Source: a virus. Taken from it: DNA of 45,722 nt. The number at the start of each line of letters is the position of its first letter. Positions within the stretch are counted from its first letter, which is position 1. A model generated the notes under the pieces. That model saw only the letters and a program-made list of their open reading frames with translations, was not told the origin of the DNA and ran no database searches. The stretch lies in IMG/VR virus record IMGVR_UViG_3300001450_000050, positions 1 to 45,722 of that record; one strand, 5' to 3'. This document shows positions 6,219 through 14,417 of this stretch, piece after piece. Both the position numbers and the translations under genes were made by a program.

Positions 6219-6256
6219 AGATTCTGTAAGAATCTTCATAGATTCTGTAAGAATCT
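6219..6256. repeat. two tandem 21-bp-spaced dyads
   Basis: AGATTCT-GTA-AGAATCT occurs at 6219-6235 and again at 6240-6256. The period of 21 bp is two helical turns, so both dyads face the same side of the helix, as expected for paired operator sites of a dimeric repressor or for iteron-like origin sites. Confidence 0.7.
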
Positions 6257-6319
6257 TCCTGGATGTGATGTATATGTCACATATTCGCATGGGGGTGTTG
6301 CAGATATGTCACATGTCTT

Positions 6320-6343
6320 TAAATAATCTATAGAGATTATTTA
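6320..6343. repeat. perfect 10-bp inverted repeat with TAGAGAT core
   Basis: TAAATAATCT (6320-6329) and AGATTATTTA (6334-6343) pair perfectly around ATAG. The core ATCTATAGAGAT recurs in altered form at the promoter and before terL. Confidence 0.65.
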
Positions 6344-6484
6344 ATATACGACCCCCCACCAAAAAAATTGACTCAGCTATATAATATATATACCCCTCCC
6401 CCCATATACTTACCAAAAATAAGAGGGTCATTTCATCTATATAAAATTATGATGATTTAAACCTAATTATTTTAGGCGGGAGCC

Positions 6485-6513
6485 TTGACAGAATCTATAT
6501 ACTCCTGTATAAT
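6485..6513 (+). promoter_or_regulatory. consensus sigma-70 promoter for late operon
   Basis: TTGACA at 6485-6490 and TATAAT at 6508-6513 are both perfect consensus hexamers with the optimal 17-base spacer. Transcription would start near 6520 and enter terL. Such a strong host-type promoter suggests expression by host RNA polymerase, held in check by a repressor (see the overlapping palindrome). Confidence 0.85.
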
Positions 6514-6527
6514 AATCTCTAGAGATT
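6514..6527. promoter_or_regulatory. palindrome at transcription start, operator candidate
   Basis: AATCTCT-AGAGATT is a perfect 14-bp palindrome that begins at the base after the -10 box and spans the expected start site. A protein bound here would block open-complex formation. Its core matches the dyads at 6326-6337 and 6619-6645. Confidence 0.55.
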
Positions 6528-6539
6528 CGAACAAACAGT

Positions 6540-6610
6540 TATTAGTTATTATTATCGTTTATTATTAATAATTGTTATAATGTTTATTATTAATAATAAT
6601 TTTTAAAAGG
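6540..6610. repeat. AT-rich block with repeated GTTTATTATTAATAAT
   Basis: Nearly pure A/T sequence in the terL leader containing GTTTATTATTAATAAT twice and the perfect palindrome TTATTATTAATAATAA. It could be a DNA-unwinding element or simply an untranslated leader. Confidence 0.5.
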
Positions 6611-6618
6611 TTTTATGT

Positions 6619-6645
6619 TATCTCTATAGAGACTCTATAGAGATA
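6619..6645. repeat. 12-bp perfect inverted repeat before terL
   Basis: TATCTCTATAGA (6619-6630) and TCTATAGAGATA (6634-6645) flank GAC. It is 13 bases before the terL ATG. In RNA it would form a stable hairpin next to the ribosome site; in DNA it offers two TAGAGAT-type half sites. Confidence 0.7.
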
Positions 6646-6658
6646 CTAAAGAGTATCT

Positions 6659-8224
6659 ATGGAGATTAATGAAGAATACATAAAGGATCAAGAAAATCCT
6701 GTAAATACATTGATGACATTAAGTACATTAATGGATGATCTTGTTTTAAAGGAATCACAGGATAGCTTTTTGTCCTTTGTCCGTATGGTTGCTCCTACTC
6801 TTGTGTCTGATTGGAAGATGGGTAGACACATAAAGCTACTTTCTGATAAACTTCAGAGAGTAAAGGACGGAGAGATTAAAAGACTTATGATCTTTCTTCC
6901 TCCTCGCTCTTCCAAGTCTGTCATATGCTCCAAGATATTCCCAGCATGGTATATAGGTAATAATCCTACACATGAGATTATGTCTATATCTCATAGTGAT
7001 CAGTTAGCTAGTGACTTTGGTAGATCAGTTCGAGATGTAGTAAACACTGATCAGTTTCAAAATATATTTCCTAATGTTCAAATACGGCAGGATGTACGGG
7101 CGGCAGGTAAATGGAAAACAAATCTTAATGGAACCTACTATGCTGCTGGTGTTAGATCACAGATTGCGGGACGAGGAGCACATATAGCAATACTAGATGA
7201 TGCTATGTCAGAGGAAGATAGTTTCTCTGAAGCGGGTAGGCGGTATATTAAGGAATGGTATCCTGCAGGTTTGCGTACTCGTATCATGCCTAACGGGTCT
7301 ATTGTAATTGTGAATACCCGATACCACCATGATGATCTTTGTGGTTGGTTATTAAAACAACAAGAAGTAATGGATATGGAAGCCACTCATAAATGGGAGG
7401 TAGTTCGTATTCCTGCATGGATAGATGAAGAAGCATCAAAGCTTCTGGACTTACCTGTAGGAAGTTCTTACTTTCCTGAGTGGAAACCTGATGAAGTATT
7501 ACGAGTTGATGAAGAAGAGATCATTGCAAGTAATGGGTCAAGGTACTGGGATTCATTGTATATGCAGAATCCTACACCAGAAGAAGGTGGAATAATAAAA
7601 AAGAGATGGATACAAAGATGGGAATATGATGATCCTCCCACCTGTGACTTTGTTATTCAAACATTAGATACAGCCTTCTCGACAAAGAGTAGTGCTGACT
7701 TCTCCGTTATTCAAACATGGGGTATCTTTCAGATGCCCGAAGAAAGCTACGAAGGAGAAGAGTATATTGCTAGTAATCTTATTCTACTAGGAAATACCAG
7801 AGGAAGATTTGAATATCCTGATCTCCGAAAGATAGCTCAAAATCTACATGAAGAGTATAGACCTGATATTTGTATTGTGGAAAAGAAAGCTAGTGGTCAA
7901 TCACTGATACAAGATTTACGACGAGGTGGTTTGCCTATTCTAGAGTACACACCAGATAGAGACAAGGTAGCTAGAGTATACGCAGCAACTCCGGTGTTAG
8001 AAGCGGGACGCTTGTGGATACCGAAGAATAAAAAATGGGCAGATGATCTGATTGAAGAACTACTAAGTTTTCCTAACGGTAGACATGATGATCAGGTAGA
8101 TGCTTTAGCTATGGCTGTGCATTACATGAAAGAGTCATGGCATCTAACTCATCCAGATGATCCTAGCTGGGAAGATGATGTAAATCCCCGTAGACAAAAG
8201 AAAGTTGCATACTGGAGAGTTTAG
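6659..8224 (+). CDS. terL: terminase large subunit
   Basis: This 521-residue ATPase/nuclease cuts and pumps DNA into the prohead. Walker A is LPPRSSKS at residues 80-87, Walker B is HIAILDD at 175-181, and a coupling motif NTRYHHDD follows near 219-226. The nuclease half carries DTAF (D337), VEKK (E408) and HDDQVDALA (D477, D481), the expected RNase H-like acidic set. Length is normal. The ATG at 6659 has only a weak AAAGAG site just after a strong hairpin; a later start would still leave both domains. It heads the late operon. Its small-subunit partner is far away at 41106 on the other strand. Confidence 0.95.
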   Translation: MEINEEYIKDQENPVNTLMTLSTLMDDLVLKESQDSFLSFVRMVAPTLVSDWKMGRHIKLLSDKLQRVKDGEIKRLMIFLPPRSSKSVICSKIFPAWYIGNNPTHEIMSISHSDQLASDFGRSVRDVVNTDQFQNIFPNVQIRQDVRAAGKWKTNLNGTYYAAGVRSQIAGRGAHIAILDDAMSEEDSFSEAGRRYIKEWYPAGLRTRIMPNGSIVIVNTRYHHDDLCGWLLKQQEVMDMEATHKWEVVRIPAWIDEEASKLLDLPVGSSYFPEWKPDEVLRVDEEEIIASNGSRYWDSLYMQNPTPEEGGIIKKRWIQRWEYDDPPTCDFVIQTLDTAFSTKSSADFSVIQTWGIFQMPEESYEGEEYIASNLILLGNTRGRFEYPDLRKIAQNLHEEYRPDICIVEKKASGQSLIQDLRRGGLPILEYTPDRDKVARVYAATPVLEAGRLWIPKNKKWADDLIEELLSFPNGRHDDQVDALAMAVHYMKESWHLTHPDDPSWEDDVNPRRQKKVAYWRV

Positions 8225-8233
8225 TGGTATAAT
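8205..8233 (+). promoter_or_regulatory. late promoter, TTGCAT-N17-TGGTATAAT
   Basis: TTGCAT (8205-8210), a 17-base spacer and TATAAT (8228-8233) with an extended -10 TGG. It overlaps the end of terL and would serve the membrane-protein and portal genes. The -35 box matches the other internal late promoters more closely than the sigma-70 consensus. Confidence 0.6.
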
Positions 8234-8262
8234 TATTTTCTAACAGCAAGAGGTGTAACCGA

Positions 8263-8703
8263 ATGGGCTTTCCATTAGAACTTGTAACAATGCTTGGCTC
8301 TGGATTATTATCTGGAGTTATGGCTATTTGGTCACAAAGTATGAAAGCAAAACAAGAAGTTTTCAACAGGGCTATAGAAGGATTACAAGAACAATCAAAA
8401 GCAACAGACCTTGCTCGACGTTACGAGAATACCGGATTTCAGATTACAAGAAGAGCTATTGCAATCTCTGCTGTGTTAGCCATTATTGTTTGGCCTAAAG
8501 TTGTAGCAGTATTCTGGCCTGATATTTTGGTAACAGTAGGTTATACAGAATTTAATCCTGGCTTTTTCTTTGTGACTGAAGGAAAAGAAATAATAAAATG
8601 GCAAGCTTTACGAGGTTTAGTTCTAACACCTCTTGACACTCATCTAGTATCTGCTATTGTAGGACTCTACTTTGGTGCATCTATTGTTAAAAACTCAAGA
8701 TAA
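8263..8703 (+). CDS. membrane protein between terL and portal, 146 aa
   Basis: Hydrophobic segments near residues 6-24 (LVTMLGSGLLSGVMAIW), 65-90 (AISAVLAIIVWPKVVAVFW) and 122-141 (HLVSAIVGLYFGASIV) are separated by a charged, helical stretch (KAKQEVFNRAIEGLQEQSK). AGAGG lies before the ATG. This protein type between terminase and portal occurs in marine podovirus contigs as I recall; a holin role has been suggested by topology only. Function is not shown here. Confidence 0.75.
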   Translation: MGFPLELVTMLGSGLLSGVMAIWSQSMKAKQEVFNRAIEGLQEQSKATDLARRYENTGFQITRRAIAISAVLAIIVWPKVVAVFWPDILVTVGYTEFNPGFFFVTEGKEIIKWQALRGLVLTPLDTHLVSAIVGLYFGASIVKNSR

Positions 8704-8862
8704 ATGATGTTAGGACTTGTTGTGTGGGATTTTGAAAAAGGAATAGATCATAATCTGATCAGACCAAATCAGAAAGATTTTAAATCTTTTGAATCATACT
8801 GGAAAGAATTAAGTAACTATCTTTACTTGAAGTATAAGGATACAAGAAAAAATGGCGATTGA
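8704..8862 (+). CDS. small protein overlapping portal start, 52 aa
   Basis: ATG follows the previous stop directly; the frame MMLGLVVWDFEKGIDHNLIR continues to a TGA 11 bases inside the portal gene. The aromatic and charged composition (KSFESYWKELSNYLYLKYK) is protein-like and no other frame uses this gap. The ribosome site is weak, so translation would rely on coupling. No family recognised. Confidence 0.5.
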   Translation: MMLGLVVWDFEKGIDHNLIRPNQKDFKSFESYWKELSNYLYLKYKDTRKNGD

Positions 8863-11416
8863 ACGAAACCCCTTCGATCAAAAAGGTGATGCAGAAATTA
8901 TTGAGCTTGATACAAGTAATGGTGCATCTATTGATATAGAAAATAATGTAAGTTTTGATCTTGATTCTGACGGTGGGGTAGTTGTAAATTTTGAAGAAGG
9001 TATAGAGGTAGAAGCTAAACCAGATATTAAAGAATGGTTTGAAGACCTAGCAGATAAGGTTGACGATAACGGTCTAGAAGAAATAGCTAATAAAGTTTTT
9101 GATAACTTTGAATCTGATAGAGATTCTAGAAGTGAATGGGAGAGTATGTTTGAACGGGGCTTTGATCTTTTAGGATTAAAGCTTCAAGATGCGTCAGAAC
9201 CTTTTGAGGGAGCCTGTACCGCTGTCCATCCTCTCCTTATTGAATCAGCCGTTAAGTTTCAGGCAAAGGCTTCGCTTGAATTATTTCCAGCAGCCGGTCC
9301 AGTTAAGTCGCAAGTAATAGGTATCGAGACTCCTGATAAGATGGAACAGGCTAATCGTGTACAAGAATTTATGAACTATCAGCTAACTGAACAGATGCCG
9401 GAATACTTTGACGAATCAGAACGGCTATTGTTTCATCTACCTATTATCGGTTCCGCTTTTAAGAAAACATATTATGATGCTGCATTAGAGCGTCCTGTAT
9501 CTGAGTTTGTTCCTATTGATCAATTCTATGTATCATACTATGCAAGTAATCTAAGGAAAGCAGATAGATATACTCATGTAATTTATAGAAGTCCAACTGA
9601 CCTCATCAAGGAAATTGATGTGGGTATGTATCGGGATATTGATTTACCAGAAGCTTATGTTCCTGAACAATCATCCATGGCAACTAAGTTAGATACAGTC
9701 TTAGGTCTTGCTCAAACAACCGATTCTGATTATCAGTATGTTCTTCTAGAGCAGCACTGTTATCTTGAATTATCAGAAGACTCTGAACATGAAGAGGGTG
9801 TGTCCCTTCCTTATATTGTGACACTAGAAGAACAATCAAAACAAATTCTAAGTATTCGTAGAAACTATAGACCTGACGATAAAACAAGACAAAAAGTAAT
9901 GCACTTTGTTCATTACAAATATGTTCCGGGCTTTGGTTTCTATGGGTTAGGCTTGATCCATTTCCTTGGTAATCTAACGATGACTGCTACGGCAGCTATG
10001 AGAGCGTTAGTGGATGCGGGTCAATTTGCTAATCTGCCAGGAGGGTTTAAAGCCAAAGGAGTTAGAATTGTTGGTGATAATGATCCGATATCTCCTGGTG
10101 AGTTTAAAGAAGTTGAGGCAACGGGAATGGACTTATCTAAGTCTATTGTTCCGCTGCCTTATAAAGAGCCGTCCAATACTCTTCTTTCTATGCTCAATTT
10201 TGTTATTGGTGCTGGACAGAAGTTTGCTGACTCAACAGAACAGGTAGTATCTGATGCCGCCTCTTATGGTCCCGTAGGTACTACGATGGCGCTGCTGGAA
10301 GCCAGTAGTAAATTTTTCTCAGCTATTCATAAAAGGCTTCACAACGCACAACGAGAAGAATTAAAAATATTAGCGCAGATTAATTATGACTATCTGCCTA
10401 ATGAATATCCATTTGAGGTTCCGGGAGTATCACGACAAGTTCTAAAAAGAGATTTTGATGGAAGAGTAGATATTGTCCCAGTAAGTGACCCAAATATTCC
10501 TTCTAATGCTCATCGGATGATGTTGTCTCAGCTAGCTTTACAGTTAGCCCAACAAGCTCCTCCTGGTATGTTTAATATGGAAGAGTTGAATAGAACAATT
10601 CTCCAAGCAGCTAACATGCCTAATCTTGATCTAATACTTCCACCTGAAACAAAACCTAAACCTCTTGATCCTTTATCAGATATTCAAGTTGCAATTAAAG
10701 GTAAACCTATTGGAGCTTTTCCAGGCCAAAATCATGATGCACATATTCAAGTTAAGATGTCTTTCATGCAAGACCCTATGGGTGGTGGTCAGCCTTTAAT
10801 GGCATCAGTTATTCCTGTACTACAAGCTAATATTCAAGAACATACTGTTATGAAGTATAAGGAACAGGTTGAAGGTGTTGCTCTAACTATGAAAGATCAA
10901 GTACCAGAAGGTCAGCCTATTACATCAGATATGATTGAGTTTGCTATGGCTCAAGCTGCACAACAAGTTCTTCAAGCTAATAATCCACAGATGATGCAAC
11001 CAACACCAGAACAACAGCTTGTTCAAATTGAAACTATGAAGCTTGAAGTTGAACGAGATAAGCTACAAGCACAGATGGCTAAAGATGCTGCTAGTGCTGC
11101 ATTGAAAAATAGAGAATTAGATATTGACGAGAATGAAATTGTTATTAAGTATATTGGAGAAGGCACTAAGGAGCAACAGAAACTTGCAGCCGATATGGAG
11201 ATGAATCAATCTGACCATGCTATTAAAGCTATTGAGACTTTATTGAAGGGAGCCTTAGAGGAACAGAAGCTAGACGATAATAATGCGTATAAAGCTGCAG
11301 AACTTCTTACAAGATTAGCTGGAAATAAAATGTCATCTGATACAAAAATAGAATCGGAAAGCATGAAAACTGTTACAAATCTTATAAAGGACTTAAGTAA
11401 TGGAAAAACAAATTAG
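8852..11416 (+). CDS. portal protein
   Basis: The 854-residue product is the dodecameric channel through which DNA enters and leaves the head. Support comes from position after terL, size, and typical parts: an acidic N terminus, a wing/clip region with FEGACTAVHPLLIESAVKFQAKASLELFP near residues 118-150, a stem region with LLEASSKFFSAIHKRLH near 480-500, and a long Gln/Glu-rich helical C terminus (MEQ/LVQIETMKLEVERDKLQAQ). Such a long helical tail resembles the barrel of P22-like portals. AAGGA precedes the ATG. Family call is by architecture, not by a catalytic motif. Confidence 0.85.
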   Translation: MAIERNPFDQKGDAEIIELDTSNGASIDIENNVSFDLDSDGGVVVNFEEGIEVEAKPDIKEWFEDLADKVDDNGLEEIANKVFDNFESDRDSRSEWESMFERGFDLLGLKLQDASEPFEGACTAVHPLLIESAVKFQAKASLELFPAAGPVKSQVIGIETPDKMEQANRVQEFMNYQLTEQMPEYFDESERLLFHLPIIGSAFKKTYYDAALERPVSEFVPIDQFYVSYYASNLRKADRYTHVIYRSPTDLIKEIDVGMYRDIDLPEAYVPEQSSMATKLDTVLGLAQTTDSDYQYVLLEQHCYLELSEDSEHEEGVSLPYIVTLEEQSKQILSIRRNYRPDDKTRQKVMHFVHYKYVPGFGFYGLGLIHFLGNLTMTATAAMRALVDAGQFANLPGGFKAKGVRIVGDNDPISPGEFKEVEATGMDLSKSIVPLPYKEPSNTLLSMLNFVIGAGQKFADSTEQVVSDAASYGPVGTTMALLEASSKFFSAIHKRLHNAQREELKILAQINYDYLPNEYPFEVPGVSRQVLKRDFDGRVDIVPVSDPNIPSNAHRMMLSQLALQLAQQAPPGMFNMEELNRTILQAANMPNLDLILPPETKPKPLDPLSDIQVAIKGKPIGAFPGQNHDAHIQVKMSFMQDPMGGGQPLMASVIPVLQANIQEHTVMKYKEQVEGVALTMKDQVPEGQPITSDMIEFAMAQAAQQVLQANNPQMMQPTPEQQLVQIETMKLEVERDKLQAQMAKDAASAALKNRELDIDENEIVIKYIGEGTKEQQKLAADMEMNQSDHAIKAIETLLKGALEEQKLDDNNAYKAAELLTRLAGNKMSSDTKIESESMKTVTNLIKDLSNGKTN

Positions 11417-11582
11417 AAAAATTAAAAATAAAATTAATAAGTATTGTAATAAATTTAAAAATGTTGTGGGATGCGGTTCCTGTAACTGCCTACCTATAGG
11501 ACATCAAGCTCCTTGTGGTATATGGAAAAAAGTTTTAATTGTAGGTGCAGCATCATTCATTACTGGAGCTATAGTTGTATAA
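11400..11582 (+). CDS. small Cys-rich membrane-anchored protein, 60 aa
   Basis: A basic start (MEKQIRKIKNKINKY), a cysteine knot-like stretch CGSCNCLPIGHQAPC and a C-terminal membrane helix (VLIVGAASFITGAIVV). It overlaps the portal end by 17 bases and has AAGGA upstream. Several cysteines suggest a metal site or disulfides. Function unknown. Confidence 0.6.
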   Translation: MEKQIRKIKNKINKYCNKFKNVVGCGSCNCLPIGHQAPCGIWKKVLIVGAASFITGAIVV

Positions 11583-11777
11583 ATGAATTTATGGGATGAG
11601 ATTGTTGATTCATATGACAAAGAATTAGAATCAGTGAGAAGTAATTTATCGGAGGGATCAGCTTCCGATTACGCAACATATAAAGAATTAGTAGGGTTCC
11701 ATTCTGGAATTTCATGGGCAAAAAGTAATATTCTTTCAATTGTAAAAAAACGATACTATGATAATGAGGAGAGTTAA
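11583..11777 (+). CDS. conserved-type small helical protein, 64 aa
   Basis: MNLWDEIVDSYDKELESVRS followed by SDYATYKELVGFHSGISWAK. A helical protein with the pattern A-x-x-Y-x-x-L-V-G-x-x-x-G-x-x-W-A is often seen next to portal genes in marine podoviruses, as I remember. No function is known. It abuts the preceding stop. Confidence 0.65.
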   Translation: MNLWDEIVDSYDKELESVRSNLSEGSASDYATYKELVGFHSGISWAKSNILSIVKKRYYDNEES

Positions 11778-11779
11778 CC

Positions 11780-12202
11780 ATGCAAGTTCAAGCTTTAAAT
11801 AAAGCTATTCAGAATGATCAATGGATTACAGGATTTGAAGAAGAAATTCCTGATCCTAAAGTACTACCAGATATTCCTGGTTTCCATGTTTTAATTAGAC
11901 CTATCTCAGTTAAGCCAGTAACTAAAGGGGGTATCTATTTACCAGACTCTACAAGAGATGATATTGCCTATCTAACAACTGTTGGAAAGGTTTTAAAAGT
12001 CGGTGAGCAAGCATATAAAGATGTTAGTAAGTTTACCGGACCACCGTGGTGTAAAGAAGATGAATATGTATGCTACGGAAAAAATGCAGGTATTAAACTT
12101 CATTACAAAGGAATTAAATTACTTCTTTTGTATGATGATCAAATTATTATGCGAGTTGAAAATCCAAAAGATTTAGACCCTACTTTTAATTTATCTTGCT
12201 AG
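11780..12202 (+). CDS. GroES-like co-chaperonin (Cpn10)
   Basis: Residues 30-135 match the GroES fold: PGFHVLIRPISVKPVTKGGIYLP is the first strand pair with the GGI/L turn that borders the mobile loop, TTVGKVLKVGEQAY is the middle strand, and DEYVCYGKNAGIKLHYKGIKLLLLYDDQIIMRVE is the final part. Phage GroES analogues (T4 gp31 is the known case) cap host GroEL during capsid-protein folding. The gene sits between portal and scaffold, right for that role. It has a 29-residue N-terminal extension and a CKED insertion compared with bacterial GroES. GAGGAG precedes the ATG. Confidence 0.8.
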   Translation: MQVQALNKAIQNDQWITGFEEEIPDPKVLPDIPGFHVLIRPISVKPVTKGGIYLPDSTRDDIAYLTTVGKVLKVGEQAYKDVSKFTGPPWCKEDEYVCYGKNAGIKLHYKGIKLLLLYDDQIIMRVENPKDLDPTFNLSC

Positions 12203-12207
12203 AATAG

Positions 12208-12236
12208 TTGCACCAATTACAATTATATTGTATAAT
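12208..12236 (+). promoter_or_regulatory. late promoter, TTGCAC-N17-TATAAT
   Basis: TTGCAC at 12208-12213 and a perfect TATAAT at 12231-12236 with 17 bases between them, in the gap before the scaffold gene. It has the same -35 box as the promoter at 30459 and would give extra head-protein messenger. Confidence 0.7.
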
Positions 12237-12285
12237 TAGTTATTCGTAACCGCCTGTGTCGAAGCAGCGTATAAAGGAAAATTTA

Positions 12286-13278
12286 ATGAGTAAAGACGAA
12301 ACGGAATGGGGAGACGTTACTGTCCCAGATCAGGTTGATTTTGAAGTTGAGAATGATTCTAAAGAAAAGGAGGTGATCGAGACATCTACTGAAATTAAAA
12401 CAGCAGAGGAGATCGAAAAACCTAAACAAGAATTAGAAGAAACGAAGAAAGAATCTATTCAAGAACTTGATGGAATACAAACATCAGGTGCACAGAAAAG
12501 AATAAGAAATCTTGTTCGACAAAGAAAAGAGAGAGATGAACGTATCCAAGCTCTTCTACAAGAAAAAGAAAATTTAGAAACAAATCTAAAGAGCATGGAA
12601 AGAACCTACGTTGATACACAAAAAGTTAATAGCTCTGTTTCACAAAAACAATTAGAAGAACAGATATCATTAGCTAAAAATGATTACGTTGAAGCTTATA
12701 ATTCAGGTGATCCTGAAAGAACTCTAGCAGCTTTAGATGTTCTTCAAAGAGCATCTACTAATATTGATGATATTAAACGACATCAGTATGCTTTAGAAGA
12801 TTATGAGAAGAAACAAGAAGCTGGTGCTGCGCAACCACAAGCTGCTCAAGCTCCTCAAAAGCCAGATGCAATGGCTGTAGATTGGGCGGAAGAGAATGAA
12901 TGGTTTGGAAAAGATTCTATTATGACGGCAGCAGCTTATACAATTGATGCAGAATTAAAACAAATAGGTTATGATCCTCACGAACAGGATTTTTATAATG
13001 AGATTGACCGACGATTGAGAACTGAATTTCCTCAGAAGTTTAGTCAAGAAGAAAATAACGGGAGTGTTGATACCGGAACAATTCAACAACCCTCTCAGGT
13101 GGTGGCTGGAACATCACGCAGTCCCTCCAGTTCTAATAAGAAAGTAAAGTTGTCTAAAGAAGACGTAAGGCTTGCACAGAAATGGAACATACCACTTGAG
13201 GTATATGCCGCTGAAAAACTAAAAGTTGATAAATCAGATGGTGAATATACAGATATAACATTTAAGCGTGGAGTATAG
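12286..13278 (+). CDS. capsid scaffolding protein candidate
   Basis: Start taken at MSKDETEWGD, which has AAAGGA nine bases upstream, rather than a GTG ten codons earlier. The 330-residue product has an acidic N terminus, long charged helices likely to form coiled coils (QRKERDERIQALLQEKENL near residues 85-105), a Gln/Ala linker and a basic Ser-rich C terminus (SSSNKKVKLSKEDVRLAQKW). Composition, size and place between portal and major capsid protein fit a scaffold that shapes the prohead. No sequence motif proves it. Confidence 0.7.
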   Translation: MSKDETEWGDVTVPDQVDFEVENDSKEKEVIETSTEIKTAEEIEKPKQELEETKKESIQELDGIQTSGAQKRIRNLVRQRKERDERIQALLQEKENLETNLKSMERTYVDTQKVNSSVSQKQLEEQISLAKNDYVEAYNSGDPERTLAALDVLQRASTNIDDIKRHQYALEDYEKKQEAGAAQPQAAQAPQKPDAMAVDWAEENEWFGKDSIMTAAAYTIDAELKQIGYDPHEQDFYNEIDRRLRTEFPQKFSQEENNGSVDTGTIQQPSQVVAGTSRSPSSSNKKVKLSKEDVRLAQKWNIPLEVYAAEKLKVDKSDGEYTDITFKRGV

Positions 13279-13282
13279 TAAA

Positions 13283-13783
13283 ATGAATACACGGAAAGAA
13301 ACTAAAGAACGTAGCATTGATACGAGAGAACAAAATTCAAGAGAAGAAACAGAGTGGACTTATGAAGAGCCAAATGCTCTAGAGATTCCTGATAGCGTAT
13401 ATAGACGCTTTGAAAATGAAGGAATGGGTCTACGATGGATTCGCATTACATTACGCAACCAAGACGATTATCAAAATGTTGGTAAGAAACAGTCAGAAGG
13501 TTGGACTTTTGTAGACCCTGAAGAAGTTCCTGAACTATCCATGTCCTCTATCGTTCAAGAGGGTGGGCGGTATGCTGGTACAGTCTGTCGTGGAGACTTA
13601 GCTTTGGCTAAAATGCCCCTTGGCAAGCTTGCTGCTCGTAAACGGTATTATGAGACGAAGAGTAAAGAACTTATAGATGCGGTTAATTCGCAACTAGAAG
13701 GCGCTTCTGATTCCCGTATGCCCATTACAAACAACAATCGTTCATCTGTTACTAGAGGAAGGCGACCAAGCTTTCAAGACTAA
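13283..13783 (+). CDS. conserved head-region protein, 166 aa
   Basis: Start set at MNTRKETKER with GGAG nine bases before. After a disordered, charged N terminus comes GLRWIRITLRNQDDYQNVGKK, then GWTFVDPEEVPE, a Gly-rich strand, LALAKMPLGKLAARKRYYETK and a DSRMPI segment. This order of motifs matches a conserved phage protein usually found just before the capsid genes; I know of no proven role. It overlaps no other gene after the scaffold stop by four bases. Confidence 0.7.
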   Translation: MNTRKETKERSIDTREQNSREETEWTYEEPNALEIPDSVYRRFENEGMGLRWIRITLRNQDDYQNVGKKQSEGWTFVDPEEVPELSMSSIVQEGGRYAGTVCRGDLALAKMPLGKLAARKRYYETKSKELIDAVNSQLEGASDSRMPITNNNRSSVTRGRRPSFQD

Positions 13784-13820
13784 AACAGAGAACGGTATAA
13801 CTTAGGAAAGGATAGACAAT

Positions 13821-14402
13821 ATGTCAACTACAAAAAATCTTCGTGGTTTCCTTCCCGCTCGTAAACGTGGTTCAGGTACTAACTCCACTGGTGTTGACGA
13901 ACTTCCCATTGCTTCCGGCGATGCTAGATCAATCTTCACGGGTGACTTGGTAAAAACCTCTCTTGGTAATATTGAACCCGTTTCGGCAGATGCTGACTTT
14001 GCAGTTGGTGTCTTTCAGGGAGTCTACTACGAAGCCAATGGTGAGCCTAATTTCTCACAATATTGGCCAGCGAATACCAGTGCTTCTAATATTAAAGCAG
14101 TGGTAAACACTAACCCCGCCACAACGTATTTCATCCAAGCGGATGCTACAATTAGTTCAGGCGATATCAATACTCTAAACTTCGGTCTAACTCTTGGCGC
14201 TGGCAGTACCTTTACAGGTCAGTCAGGCTTTGGTATTAAGGCTGCAACTCGTAACGACGCCATTCTTCCAGTAAGAGCTATTGGTGTTGAGGATGTTCCA
14301 GGGAATGATATCGATATTGCTACTGAAAGAGCATTTCCGGTTGTTGAAGTTCGTATTGTTAAACATGTCGATGCGATGCTTTCCGCACCGGCTGGCATCT
14401 AG
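13821..14402 (+). CDS. head decoration or minor capsid protein candidate
   Basis: A 193-residue, beta-rich protein (LPARKRGSGTNSTGVDELPIA, later RNDAILPVRAIGVEDVPGND and PVVEVRIVKHVDAM) directly before the major capsid gene, with a strong AGGAAAGGA site. Position, size and composition fit a decoration or stabilisation protein. GC-rich codon choice here and in the major capsid gene is higher than in the fibres, as usual for highly expressed genes. Confidence 0.65.
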   Translation: MSTTKNLRGFLPARKRGSGTNSTGVDELPIASGDARSIFTGDLVKTSLGNIEPVSADADFAVGVFQGVYYEANGEPNFSQYWPANTSASNIKAVVNTNPATTYFIQADATISSGDINTLNFGLTLGAGSTFTGQSGFGIKAATRNDAILPVRAIGVEDVPGNDIDIATERAFPVVEVRIVKHVDAMLSAPAGI

Positions 14403-14417
14403 TAAGGAGGTTTAATC

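Larger units (their letters stand above)
6026..6658. other. divergent control region without a gene
   Basis: About 630 bases separate the minus-strand early block from the plus-strand late operon. No frame with a credible start and ribosome site was found. The region carries at least six inverted repeats, a 21-bp tandem repeat, a repeated ATATGTCACAT (around 6273-6283 and 6304-6314), homopurine/homopyrimidine runs near 6350-6405 and a very AT-rich block. It most likely holds the divergent promoters and their operators and may hold a replication origin; the last is inference. Confidence 0.7.

Noticed and set aside
6260-6284. CRP-like site TGTGA...TCACA
   Set aside because: The half sites are eight bases apart, not six, so it does not fit the CRP consensus; noted only as a dyad.
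6168-6290. 40-codon minus-strand frame through the 21-bp repeats (KILTES twice)
   Set aside because: No ribosome site, and the sequence is explained by the repeated dyads; the 21-bp period keeps it open by chance.
6369-6390. Second plus-strand promoter with TTGACT and TATAAT
   Set aside because: The boxes are only six bases apart; no -10 at proper spacing.
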